NCBI GenBank assembly: GCA_035765515.1
Contig: DASTXN010000068.1
Location: 5,722-69,721, forward strand
Source of the DNA: DASRSS01 sp035765515
Lineage (GTDB): Bacteria > Actinomycetota > Actinomycetes > Mycobacteriales > Jatrophihabitantaceae
Direction of reading: 5' to 3'
Length of the DNA stretch: 64,000 bases
Part shown: positions 53,112 through 60,931 of the stretch, piece by piece
Position numbering within the stretch: position 1 is the first letter of the stretch
Layout of the letters: the number at the start of each line of letters is the position of its first letter
The notes under the pieces: model-generated
Told to the model about the DNA's origin: nothing
Seen by the model: the letters and a program-made list of their open reading frames with translations, nothing else
Database searches by the model: none
Position numbers and translations under genes: made by a program

Positions 53112-53202
53112 CAGGCGCGCCGGCTAGGAGCGACCGCGCCCGAACCAGCCCGGACGGCAGGCGCGCCGGCTAGGAGCGACCGCGCCCGAACCAGCCCGGA
53201 CG
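53112..53202. repeat. 45-bp tandem duplication at the end of the small membrane gene
   Basis: The 45 bp at 53112-53156 recur at 53158-53202, a period of 46 nt. The right copy contains the last codons and stop of the small membrane protein; the left copy lies downstream of the stop. Both contain GGCGCGCC. Confidence 0.85.
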
Positions 53203-53397
53203 CTGGCGGAACCGCGACAGTGCCGAGTCGGTTCCCTCGCGCACGAACGTGTCCAGCTCGTCGGCGTTCGCATCGTCCAGGAAGTGCTCGAGCTGGCGCT
53301 CCACGGCGACCTTGCTCAACGGCTGCTCGACGCGCTCCATGAGCAGCACGAAGCCGAGCAGCAGCAGCGGGAACAGCAGCACCAGGAATCCGATCAT
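53170..53397 (-). CDS. Small single-pass membrane protein (Rv3675-like)
   Basis: A 75-residue protein: one N-terminal membrane helix (about residues 2-19, IGFLVLLFPLLLLGFVLL), then a charged cytosolic part (MERVEQPLSKVAVERQLEHF, DDANADELDTFVREG) and an Arg-rich end. The corresponding position in mycobacteria also holds a small membrane gene next to crp. ATG 53397 is the only ATG in frame near the helix; the longer frame to 53448 lacks membrane logic. Function unknown. Its 3' end is duplicated downstream. Confidence 0.75.
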   Translation of the reverse strand: MIGFLVLLFPLLLLGFVLLMERVEQPLSKVAVERQLEHFLDDANADELDTFVREGTDSALSRFRQRPGWFGRGRS

Positions 53398-53494
53398 GAC
53401 GCGTCCATTATGGGCCCGGGTTGCCGCCTTTCCCCATGCCGCGACCAAATTCAGGCCGGAAATCTGGTCAGACCGTGGGGAAAGCGCGCGAGGT

Positions 53495-53500
53495 TAGGCT
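53495..53500 (+). promoter_or_regulatory. -10 box TAGGCT, leaderless start of nth
   Basis: TAGGCT followed by GACCGGC and then GTG at 53508, without a ribosome site. It nearly duplicates the arrangement before the PBP gene. Confidence 0.6.
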
Positions 53501-53507
53501 GACCGGC

Positions 53508-54362
53508 GTGCCGACCAAGCCCTCAGCGAAGACCAAGCCCCCGGCAACGACCAAGCGCGCTGACGCGACCAAGGCCCCCGCAAAGTCCAAGCCCCCGGCA
53601 ACTACCAAGCGCGCTGACGCGACCAAAGCGGCTGCCGCGACCAAGCCGGCTGACGAGTCGCCGCTCGCGCTCACCCGGCGCGCCCGGCGGATCAACAAGG
53701 AGCTGGCCGTGGTCTACCCGGACGCGCACTGCGAGCTGGACTTCACGAACGCGCTGGAACTCTCGGTGGCCACGATCCTGTCCGCGCAGTGCACGGACAA
53801 GCGGGTCAACGAGGTCACCCCGAAGGTATTCGCGCGCTACCGCACGGCCGCCGACTACGCCGGCGCCGACCGTGCGGAGTTGGAGGAACTGGTCCGTCCC
53901 ACCGGCTTCTACCGCAACAAGACCAACTCGCTGATCAAGCTCGGCCAGGCGCTGATCGAGCGCTTCGACGGCGAGGTGCCGCGCACCCTGAACGAGCTGG
54001 TCACCCTGCCGGGATTCGGCCGCAAGACCGCGAACGTCGTGCTGGGCAACGCGTTCGGCATCCCGGGCATCACCGTCGACACCCACTTCGGACGGCTCGC
54101 GCGCCGCTGGCGGTGGACGGACGAGACGGACCCGGTCAAGGTCGAGCTGGTGATCAACGAGCTGATCCCGAAGAAGGACTGGACCATCCTGTCGCACCGG
54201 GTGATCTGGCACGGCCGGCGCATGTGCCACGCGCGCAAGCCCGCGTGCGGCGTCTGCCCGATCGCGCGCTGGTGCCCGTCGTTCGGTGAGGGGCCGACGG
54301 ACCCCGAGGTCGCGGCCAAGCTCGTCCGCAGCGCGTCGCAGATGATGGAATCGATGGCGTGA
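53508..54362 (+). CDS. nth: Endonuclease III with Lys/Ala-rich repeat tail
   Basis: DNA glycosylase/AP lyase for oxidised pyrimidines, 284 residues. After an unusual 55-residue basic tail made of an 18-residue repeat (PPATTKRADATKA twice), the enzyme shows SVATILSAQCTDKRVNEV, the helix-hairpin-helix LPGFGRKTANVVLGNAFG with the catalytic lysine, VDTHFGRLARR with the catalytic aspartate, and the iron-sulfur ligands CHARKPACGVCPIARWC (Cys spacing 6-2-5). GTG 53508 follows the TAGGCT box; an earlier start would run through the promoter. Overlaps the Nudix gene by 4 nt. Confidence 0.95.
   Translation: MPTKPSAKTKPPATTKRADATKAPAKSKPPATTKRADATKAAAATKPADESPLALTRRARRINKELAVVYPDAHCELDFTNALELSVATILSAQCTDKRVNEVTPKVFARYRTAADYAGADRAELEELVRPTGFYRNKTNSLIKLGQALIERFDGEVPRTLNELVTLPGFGRKTANVVLGNAFGIPGITVDTHFGRLARRWRWTDETDPVKVELVINELIPKKDWTILSHRVIWHGRRMCHARKPACGVCPIARWCPSFGEGPTDPEVAAKLVRSASQMMESMA
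53533..53626 (+). repeat. 54-bp in-frame repeat in nth
   Basis: A 40-bp block at 53533-53572 recurs at 53587-53626 with one difference (ACG against ACT), a period of 54 nt or 18 codons. It encodes the KPPATTKRADATK tail. Confidence 0.8.
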
Positions 54363-54991
54363 TCCCGGACTTCCTCGCCCCGCTGGTGACGGCGGCGCGC
54401 ACCGCGCGTGGCGAGGACTTCCCGCGCATCCCGCCGCCCGAGGACGGCAGCGCGCGGGCCTCGGCCGTTCTGGTCGCGTTCGCCGAGACGCATCCGGCCA
54501 ACACCAGCCCGGGCGTCCTGTTCATCCAGCGCGCCGAGGGCCTGCGCCGCCACCCCGGCCAGGTCGCCTTCCCGGGCGGCGCCGTCGACCCGGAGGACGC
54601 GGACGTGACCGCCGCGGCGCTGCGCGAAGCACAGGAGGAGGTCGGGCTCGACCCGGCCAGCGTGACCCCGCTCGTGCGTCTGCCGGAGATCTACATCTCG
54701 CGCTCCGGCTTCGTGGTCACGCCGGTGCTCGCGTGGTGGCACGAGCCGCACCCGGTCGCGCCGGTGGACCCGGTCGAGGTCGCGCGTGCGGGCGTGCTGT
54801 CGCTCGACGACCTGACCGACCCGGCCAACCGGTTCGCCGTCGTGCACCCGTCCGGCTGGCAGGGCCCCGGCTTCGAGGTGGACGGCTTCTTCATCTGGGG
54901 CTTCACCGCGATCCTGCTCGACCAGCTGCTCACCCTCGGCGGCTGGAACCGGCCGTGGGACCAGGGCGTGCAGCGGCCGATCCCCGCCTGA
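54359..54991 (+). CDS. CoA pyrophosphatase-type Nudix hydrolase
   Basis: A 210-residue Nudix protein of the NudL/UPF0035 group. The upstream signature LRRHPGQVAFPGGAVDPED is the CoA-pyrophosphatase motif (LRxHxGQVxFPGG), the Nudix helix is ALREAQEEVGLDP, and VTPVLAWW and WGFTAILL fit the fold's end. It overlaps nth by 4 nt (GTGA), so both are translated together. In mycobacteria a thioredoxin-like gene lies between nth and this gene; it is missing here. Confidence 0.9.
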   Translation: MIPDFLAPLVTAARTARGEDFPRIPPPEDGSARASAVLVAFAETHPANTSPGVLFIQRAEGLRRHPGQVAFPGGAVDPEDADVTAAALREAQEEVGLDPASVTPLVRLPEIYISRSGFVVTPVLAWWHEPHPVAPVDPVEVARAGVLSLDDLTDPANRFAVVHPSGWQGPGFEVDGFFIWGFTAILLDQLLTLGGWNRPWDQGVQRPIPA

Positions 54992-55083
54992 CGGCGGCGA
55001 GTCCGGGCCCCCGTCAAGGGGCGAGCTCACGTGCGCCTAGCGCGTCGGCGCGACTGCCGGCGCGGGCCCACAGCGGGCCGCTG

Positions 55084-55089
55084 TACCGT
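55084..55089 (+). promoter_or_regulatory. -10 box TACCGT, leaderless start
   Basis: TACCGT ends 7 nt before the ATG at 55097; no ribosome site is present. Confidence 0.6.
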
Positions 55090-55096
55090 CCAACCC

Positions 55097-55537
55097 ATGC
55101 CGGTTGCCCGATCTCTGAGCGCCCGAACCGTGCGTGCCGGGTCCGTCGGCGTGCTCGCCGCCGCAGCCGCGCTGGGGCTGGCCGCCTGCTCGAACACCCA
55201 GCCGGCCGCGAACAAGGCGCCGCACACCGGCTCGGCCACCGCCTCGACCGTCAACGGCGTGCAGCAGGTGACCATCCACGCCAGCGACTTCCGCTTCTCC
55301 CCGTCCACCATCACCGTCCATCCGGGAAAGGTGAAGGTGATCCTGGTCAACGACGGCGGCGGCGCACCGCACAACTTCCAGGTGCCGAAGTTCCCGTCCG
55401 ACTGGGTGCCGCTGACCGCCAACGGCGACACCAAGGAGTCCACCTTCACTGCCCCCGCGCCCGGCCGATACCAGTTCGTGTGCACCATCCACACCCAGCA
55501 GGGCATGACCGGCACCCTCGTGGTGCTGCCGAGCTGA
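55097..55537 (+). CDS. Cupredoxin-like lipoprotein
   Basis: A 146-residue secreted copper protein. A lipoprotein signal with LAAC lipobox ends near residue 32, followed by a Ser/Thr-rich linker and a plastocyanin/azurin-type domain from about 55. The type 1 copper ligands are visible: His in GGAPHNFQ, then Cys, His and Met in YQFVCTIHTQQGM. Probably an electron carrier or copper-binding protein on the outer face of the membrane. It sits between the Nudix gene and the MarP protease, 7 nt before the latter; in mycobacteria no such gene is there. Confidence 0.88.
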   Translation: MPVARSLSARTVRAGSVGVLAAAAALGLAACSNTQPAANKAPHTGSATASTVNGVQQVTIHASDFRFSPSTITVHPGKVKVILVNDGGGAPHNFQVPKFPSDWVPLTANGDTKESTFTAPAPGRYQFVCTIHTQQGMTGTLVVLPS

Positions 55538-55544
55538 CGCAGAC

Positions 55545-56744
55545 GTGAACATCCTCGACCTCGTCATCGTCGTGGCCGCCGTGGCCTACGGCATCGGCGG
55601 GTTCCGGCACGGCGCCGTCGTGGGCGCGCTGTCCATGATCGGCTTCTTCGGCGGCGCCGCGATCGGCGCGCAGCTGGCCGAGCCGCTGGGCTCGCGGCTG
55701 GCGGACGGACGGGCCCAGGTCCCGGTCGCGATCCTGTGCGTGCTGATGCTGGCGATGATCGGCCAGCTGATCGGCGCGTGGATCGCCGGGCACGTGCGCG
55801 CCAAGCTCGTCACCGGCCGCGGAAAGCTGCTGGACAGCGGGGTCGGCACCGGGCTCGGCGTGGCGTCGGTGCTGATCGTGGCCTGGATGGTGGCCGTGCC
55901 GCTGGCGTCCTCGCCGTACCCGCAGCTGTCCGCCGAGGCCAGCCACTCGACGATCGTGCGCGCGGTCAACGACGTGATGCCGGCCGAGGTACGCAACCTC
56001 TACGGCTCGATGCGCTCGTTCCTGAACCAGAGCGGGTTCCCGCCCGTGTTCGGGGACAACCTCGGCGGCGCGGGGCCGAGCGTGTCCGTCCCGGCTCCGG
56101 ACGCGAACCTGTCACCGGCCGTGCAGTCCGCGGTGCAGCGCGCGCACCGCTCGACGTTCAAGATCTACGGCCAGGCGCCGTCCTGCAACCGGGGTATCGA
56201 GGGCAGCGGCTTCGTCATCGCGCCCCACAAGGTGATCACCAACGCGCACGTCGTCGCGGGCACGAACCAGGTGTCCGTCCAGTTGGCGAACAAGCGGATG
56301 CTGCCGGCGACCGTGGTGCTGTTCGACCCGCGCACCGACGTGGCCGTGCTGAACGTGCCGCAGCTGGACGCACCCGTGATGCACTTCGCGTCCGGCACCG
56401 CGGACCAGGGCACGCCGGCGGTGGTGCTCGGCTTCCCGCAGAACGGTCCGTTCACCGTGCGCGCCGCGCGGATCCGCACCGAGGCGACGGTTGGGGGCAC
56501 CGACATCTACGGCCACGGCAGCGTGGACCGCCAGATCTACTCGCTGCGCGCGATCATTCGCAGCGGCAACTCCGGCGGCCCGCTCATCGCGAACGACGGA
56601 TCCGTGCTCGGCATGGTGTTCGCGACCGCGCTGGACTCGTCCGACACCGGCTACGCGCTCACCGCGGGGCAGTTGGCGCGGGACGTCTCGAGCGGGCGAC
56701 ACGACTCCGCGCCGGTGGGCACCGGATCCTGCACCCCGGAGTGA
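55545..56744 (+). CDS. marP: MarP-type membrane serine protease
   Basis: A 399-residue protein with four N-terminal helices (CvpA-like domain, about 1-150) and a periplasmic chymotrypsin-like protease. The triad is His235 (ITNAHVVAG), Asp265 (DPRTDVAVLN) and Ser343 (RSGNSGGPLI), at almost the same numbers as in mycobacterial Rv3671c. Cys214 and Cys396 sit where that enzyme has its redox-sensitive disulfide. In mycobacteria it is needed for acid resistance by processing cell-wall hydrolases. GTG 55545, 7 nt after the cupredoxin gene. Confidence 0.93.
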   Translation: MNILDLVIVVAAVAYGIGGFRHGAVVGALSMIGFFGGAAIGAQLAEPLGSRLADGRAQVPVAILCVLMLAMIGQLIGAWIAGHVRAKLVTGRGKLLDSGVGTGLGVASVLIVAWMVAVPLASSPYPQLSAEASHSTIVRAVNDVMPAEVRNLYGSMRSFLNQSGFPPVFGDNLGGAGPSVSVPAPDANLSPAVQSAVQRAHRSTFKIYGQAPSCNRGIEGSGFVIAPHKVITNAHVVAGTNQVSVQLANKRMLPATVVLFDPRTDVAVLNVPQLDAPVMHFASGTADQGTPAVVLGFPQNGPFTVRAARIRTEATVGGTDIYGHGSVDRQIYSLRAIIRSGNSGGPLIANDGSVLGMVFATALDSSDTGYALTAGQLARDVSSGRHDSAPVGTGSCTPE

Positions 56745-56760
56745 GTCGGGCAGCCGGAGG

Positions 56761-57684
56761 TCAGCGGGCCTTCGCCCAGCGCACCAGCTCGCCGGAGATC
56801 AGCTCGGGCACCTCGTCGTGCGGGAAGTGGCCGACACCGTCCAGCACCCGGTACTCGTACGTGCCGGTGACGTACTGACCCGAGCCGCGGGCCGTGGACG
56901 GCAGCACGCACGTGTCGAAGTCGCCGTGCAGGTGCAGCACGGGCGCGGCCACCGGCCGGCGCAAGGACGCGGCGAACCGGCGCCCGTCGGCGCGCGGCAG
57001 CGAGCGCACCAGCCACCGGAAGTGCTCGGCGGCGCAGAACGCCACCTGCGGGATGCGCACCGCCTCGGCGTACCGCTCGACATCGGCCCGGTAGCTCGGC
57101 GTGCCGCGCCAGCGAGGTCCCGTCCAGGTGTCGAACAGGTGCCGCACCCAGCGCGCGTCGCGGGTCAGCAGCGATTCCGGACGGCGCGGTAGCTGGAACG
57201 TGCGCAGCGCGTACGCCGACGCGCGTCGCTGCTCCGGGTTGCGGGCGATCGCGGCGCGCAGCCGCAACGGGTGCGCGGCGCCGAGCAGCACCATGCTGCG
57301 CACGACCTCGCGGTGGTTCGCGGCCATCGCCCACGCGAGCAGCCCGCCGAGATCGTTGCCGACCACCATCGCGTCCTGCTCGCCGAGCGAGGTCACCAGC
57401 GCGGCGAGGTCCGCGGCCAGGTTCGGCGCGTCGTAGCCGCGTGGCGGCTTGTCCGTGGCGCCGAAGCCGCGCAGGTCGACCGCGACGGCGCGAAAGCCCG
57501 CGTCCGCGAGGTCGACCAGCTGCCGCCGCCAGGCCCACCAGAACTGCGGGAAGCCGTGCAGCAGCAACACCAGCGGGCCGCTGCCCAGCTCGGCCACGTG
57601 CATCGCGATGCCGTTGGCCCGCACCGTGCGATGCGCCCACGGACCGTCCACCAGGACGATCGAGCTGTCGGGCCGGCGGGGCAT
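56761..57684 (-). CDS. Alpha/beta hydrolase, epoxide-hydrolase-like (EphE type)
   Basis: A 307-residue alpha/beta hydrolase. The oxyanion segment is LLLHGFPQFWWAW, the nucleophile elbow VVGNDLGGLLAW carries Asp (as in epoxide hydrolases and dehalogenases), the second acid is in HGDFDTCV and the catalytic His in GVGHFPHDE. The cap region has the RTFQLPRRPE segment. ATG 57684 lies 8 nt after the stop of the upstream holin-like gene. Matches Rv3670 by position and type. Substrate unknown; a dehalogenase cannot be excluded. Confidence 0.88.
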   Translation of the reverse strand: MPRRPDSSIVLVDGPWAHRTVRANGIAMHVAELGSGPLVLLLHGFPQFWWAWRRQLVDLADAGFRAVAVDLRGFGATDKPPRGYDAPNLAADLAALVTSLGEQDAMVVGNDLGGLLAWAMAANHREVVRSMVLLGAAHPLRLRAAIARNPEQRRASAYALRTFQLPRRPESLLTRDARWVRHLFDTWTGPRWRGTPSYRADVERYAEAVRIPQVAFCAAEHFRWLVRSLPRADGRRFAASLRRPVAAPVLHLHGDFDTCVLPSTARGSGQYVTGTYEYRVLDGVGHFPHDEVPELISGELVRWAKAR

Positions 57685-57692
57685 GCGCGCGC

Positions 57693-58166
57693 TCAGCTCC
57701 GCCGCGTGTTCGCCTTGAGGTACGCGACGGTGTCCCGGCCGGTTTCGATGGTGCGCTGCGGGGCCTTGACGCGCTTGACCTTCCGCACGCCCAGCACGAC
57801 GAACAGGGCGATCACGACGAGCAGGAAGCCGAAGACGGCCAGGTACGACAGCCAGCGCCACAGCCCGAGCGCGTGCAGGCCCTCGGCGAGCGCGATGAGG
57901 CCGAACGTCAGCGAGAACACCAGCAGCACCGCGGCGGCGGCGAAGAAGCCGACTCCGGTGCCGGCGTTCTTGACGGTCGACTTCAGCTCCAGCTTCGCGA
58001 GCGCGATCTCGCCCTGGATGATCGTCGACAGGTTCGCCGACGCCTCCGCGACCAGCTGGCCGATCGAGAGCTCGTCCTCACCAGCGGCGTGCCGTCCCCC
58101 GGCCGGCGCACCGTTCGGGCTCGTGCCGTTCGGGCTTGTGCCGTTCGGCTGCGGTGACACCGTCAC
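57693..58166 (-). CDS. Phage-holin-superfamily membrane protein (Rv3669-like)
   Basis: A 157-residue protein with two membrane helices (about 72-96 and 105-128, VGFFAAAAVLLVFSLTFGLI and YLAVFGFLLVVIALFVVLG), an acidic N-terminal part with SIGQLVAEASANLSTIIQGE, and a basic C-terminus. This is the actinobacterial Act-holin domain; the family name is historical and no phage genes are near. GTG 58166 has AGGAGG 9 nt upstream. The N-terminal GTSPNGTSPNG is a small repeat. Probably in one transcript with the hydrolase gene. Confidence 0.85.
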   Translation of the reverse strand: MTVSPQPNGTSPNGTSPNGAPAGGRHAAGEDELSIGQLVAEASANLSTIIQGEIALAKLELKSTVKNAGTGVGFFAAAAVLLVFSLTFGLIALAEGLHALGLWRWLSYLAVFGFLLVVIALFVVLGVRKVKRVKAPQRTIETGRDTVAYLKANTRRS

Positions 58167-58211
58167 GATGTGGTTCCTCCTGGACGTCGCTGGCGGCGCT
58201 GACTGCTGCGA

Positions 58212-59789
58212 TCATTCCAGGCCGCGGCCGGTTCTGTCCGTGGGAGTAGCCGGATCTTGCCCGCCGGCGGCGCGCAGCCGGGCCAGCAGGGCCGTCCCGT
58301 CGGGTACGCCCAGGCCGGTGCAGGCGTCCCAGCCGACGGCCGCCGCGTACGCGCCGTTGTCGCCGGAGACGATGTCACGCAGCCCGGACGCGGCGCCGCC
58401 CGCGGCCAGGCCCGCGTACAGCGCGGCGTTCAGCAGGCCGAGCGGGCGGCCGGTGCCCTGTGCCAGCCGGGCGACCAGCGCGGCCCACAGCGGCGCGACG
58501 GCGCTCGTCCCGCCGATCACGAGCTGGCTGCCGTCGACGCGCACCTGATAGCCGGTGGCCGGGTCGGCGTCCGCCGCGACGTCCGGCACGCCCCGGCCGC
58601 CGGCCGGCCCGCCTGCCGGCGCCTGCCAGTCCGGGCGGGCGAACACGTCGCTGACCCCGCCGCCGGTCGCGCCGCCGCCCGCGCCGTCGTTCCAGACGGT
58701 CTCGGCTGCCACTGTGCCCGTGGCCGCATCGGCCTGCAGGCTGGTGCCGCCGCACGCCAGCACATGTGGGCTGGACGCGGGAAAGTCGGCGTGGCTGGAG
58801 CCGTCGCTCGCCCCGTCGGAGCTGCCGTTGTCGCCGGCGGCCGCGGTGACGGTCACGCCGAGCGTCACTGCGTCGGCGAACACGCCGTCCAGCGCGGTGC
58901 GCGCCTGGTCCGTCCAGTCGTCCTCGTTCTGCCCCCAGCTGATGCTGACGGCGGTCGGCGTCGGGTCGGCGTGGATGGCGTCGCTGACCGCGTCCAGGAA
59001 GCCGGCGTCGGTGTTGGGCGCAAAGTAGACGACGAGGTCCGCCTTGGGTGCGAGGGCGCCGGCCACCTCGATGTCGAGCAGCACCTCGCCGTCGGCGCCC
59101 TGCGGGTCACGTCCCGGCTCGTTCTGCGCGCCGTCCACCCCCTGCGCGGTCACGTTCGGGGTCGCCAGCCCCAGGTCGGCGAAGTAGGCGTCCAGGTCGG
59201 ACTGCGCGAACCCGCCGCCGAGCTCGATGATCGCGATCGTCTGGCCGGTGCCGTCCGTGTCCGGTGGGAAGCGGTAGATCTCGCCGAGCTGCAACGGGGT
59301 GTAGCTGGTGCGGACGTGTGAGCCGGCCGCGATCCGGAACTGCGTTCGGGCCTGCGGGCGGTCGTCCAGCCCGAGGACGGCCACGACGACGCCGTCCAGC
59401 GGTCGCGGCACGTGCAGCGCTCCGCTGCGGTGCCGGTGCGTGACGGCGCGCCCGTCCGGTGCGGTGCTGGTGACCTGCTCGAGGCTGGTGCCGAACACCC
59501 GGCCGAACTCGGCCGCGGTTCCGGCGACGCGGACGCGGCGCGAGGGCAGGTCGGCGGACACGATGTGCAGGCCGAGCGCGGCGAGGGTGGCAGTGACCAG
59601 GTCGACGTCCTCGCGCGCCGCCCCGAGCTCACCGGGCGTCGCGTGCCGCAGCAGCACCAGGGCCTCGAACTCGTACTCCGGATCGACCGGGCGGGCGTCG
59701 CGGCGATCTGTCGCGGGCGGGCGCTCGCTACCCGGCAGCGGGACCAGTTCCGGCAGGGTGGGGTCCGGTTGGGCCCGGTTTGCGTCCAT
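58212..59789 (-). CDS. S53 sedolisin-type serine-carboxyl peptidase
   Basis: A 525-residue protein with an N-terminal pro-activation domain (about 30-180, LVLLRHATPGELGAA, VSADLPSRRVRVAGTAAEFG) and an S53 catalytic domain. The Glu/Asp pair is in ADGEVLLDIEVAGALA, the Ser in IGGTSAVAPLW, and the C-terminal IVSGDNGAYAA fits the calcium site. There is no signal peptide: the N-terminus is charged and proline-rich, which is unusual because sedolisins are usually secreted acid proteases. ATG 59789 was chosen; upstream codons overlap the next gene's promoter. In mycobacteria a trypsin-like protease gene (Rv3668c) lies in the vicinity. Confidence 0.88.
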   Translation of the reverse strand: MDANRAQPDPTLPELVPLPGSERPPATDRRDARPVDPEYEFEALVLLRHATPGELGAAREDVDLVTATLAALGLHIVSADLPSRRVRVAGTAAEFGRVFGTSLEQVTSTAPDGRAVTHRHRSGALHVPRPLDGVVVAVLGLDDRPQARTQFRIAAGSHVRTSYTPLQLGEIYRFPPDTDGTGQTIAIIELGGGFAQSDLDAYFADLGLATPNVTAQGVDGAQNEPGRDPQGADGEVLLDIEVAGALAPKADLVVYFAPNTDAGFLDAVSDAIHADPTPTAVSISWGQNEDDWTDQARTALDGVFADAVTLGVTVTAAAGDNGSSDGASDGSSHADFPASSPHVLACGGTSLQADAATGTVAAETVWNDGAGGGATGGGVSDVFARPDWQAPAGGPAGGRGVPDVAADADPATGYQVRVDGSQLVIGGTSAVAPLWAALVARLAQGTGRPLGLLNAALYAGLAAGGAASGLRDIVSGDNGAYAAAVGWDACTGLGVPDGTALLARLRAAGGQDPATPTDRTGRGLE

Positions 59790-59885
59790 GTGGACGGTGT
59801 ACCTGCTGCGCCCACCCGCAGGCAAGGTCCGTTCGCACTAGTGCGAGGCACGCTTCCTGCGCGACGGGCGCCACCTCGCGCCATC

Positions 59886-59891
59886 TAGCCT
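59886..59891 (+). promoter_or_regulatory. -10 box TAGCCT, leaderless start
   Basis: TAGCCT ends 8 nt before the GTG at 59900. No ribosome site. Confidence 0.5.
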
Positions 59892-59899
59892 TGGCGGTC

Positions 59900-60640
59900 G
59901 TGACTGCCGACCCGCTCGCCCCGCTGCTCGACCTGCCCGGTGTCGCCGATGGCGTCGCCGCGACGCGTTCGGCCGTCGACACCCTGCTGAACAACCGCGT
60001 GCTGCGGCGCAGTTCGCCGGACGTCTCGGCCGAATCGTCACTGCGCGGCGCGTGGATCTCGGCCGTGCTCGGCGGCGCGACGGCCTCGCTGGAGGACGTC
60101 CGGTCCGGTGCCGCCGCGGCCGACCCGCTCGTGCAGGGCGCGTTGCGGGCGCAGGCCGCCATCGGTGCTCTGGCCGACACCTGGACGCACGCCCCCCGCC
60201 AGGCCCTGGCGCGCTTGCACGCGCTGGCCGCGGCGGATCTGGTCGCCGACCGCGAGGCACTGGGCCGTCCGGCCGCGGGCTCCGCGCAGCGGCTGGACGC
60301 CCTGGCCGCGGTGCTCGAGGTGACTCAGGCGCCGGCGACGGTCGTCGCGGCGATCGTGCACGGCGAGATCCTGTCGCTGGACGCGTTCGCGCCGGCGTCC
60401 GGTGTCGTCGCGCGCGCAGCCGTCCGGCTCACGCTCATCGACCGCGGGCTGGACCCGAAGTCGCTGGTCGTGGTCGAGGCCGGGCACCGCGACCTCGGCG
60501 CTCAGTACGACTCCGCGCTTGCCGCGTACCGCGACGGCACGCCGGACGGGATCGCGCGCTGGCTCAACCACTGCTCGGCGGCGATCGTGGCCGGGGTGCG
60601 CGAGACGACGGCCATCTGCGAGGCGATCGCGCGCGGCTGA
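59900..60640 (+). CDS. Conserved actinobacterial protein, mostly helical
   Basis: A 246-residue protein predicted to be mainly alpha-helical and Ala-rich. The first 60 residues (DPLAPLLDLPGVADGVAATR, RRSSPDVSAESSLRGAWISA) resemble proteins often labelled oxidoreductase in Streptomyces, and AESSLRGA recalls the helix that precedes Fic domains, but no Fic HxFxxGN motif is present. I do not recognise a catalytic site. Helices rich in Ala run through residues 90-240, ending ETTAICEAIARG. It is divergent from the sedolisin gene and convergent to the HAD gene. Function unknown. Confidence 0.72.
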   Translation: MTADPLAPLLDLPGVADGVAATRSAVDTLLNNRVLRRSSPDVSAESSLRGAWISAVLGGATASLEDVRSGAAAADPLVQGALRAQAAIGALADTWTHAPRQALARLHALAAADLVADREALGRPAAGSAQRLDALAAVLEVTQAPATVVAAIVHGEILSLDAFAPASGVVARAAVRLTLIDRGLDPKSLVVVEAGHRDLGAQYDSALAAYRDGTPDGIARWLNHCSAAIVAGVRETTAICEAIARG

Positions 60641-60813
60641 CGCGGCGACGGCGCCGGGACCGTAAGCGATCTCGACGCCGTCAACGCGGACGAGCGGGTT
60701 ACCAGTCGTGCCCGGAGGGAAATCGTCCGGCGCGGGCCGCAGTTAGTCGTGGTCCGCGTCGACGCACCTGTTGCGTGGTGGGTTCGCCGCGTGGGTGCCC
60801 GATCGTCCGTGCG

Positions 60814-60860
60814 GGACGGGGACCGCTGGGGGCTGGACCGCCAGGGCGAGAACCCCGTCC
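60814..60860. terminator. Hairpin between convergent genes
   Basis: GGACGGGG (60814-60821) pairs with CCCCGTCC (60853-60860) around a 31-nt loop, between the unknown gene and the HAD gene. The 291-nt gap (60641-60931) contains no gene that I can support. Confidence 0.35.
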
Positions 60861-60931
60861 GTCCTTGTATTGGACGCCGCCCCCGGCCGGTACGCAACCC
60901 CTCCTCGGGGTGTCGCTGGAGCCGGGTCGGC

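Noticed and set aside
57693..58166. Prophage holin
   Set aside because: The Act-holin domain belongs to a conserved actinobacterial chromosomal gene; there are no lysin or phage genes around it.
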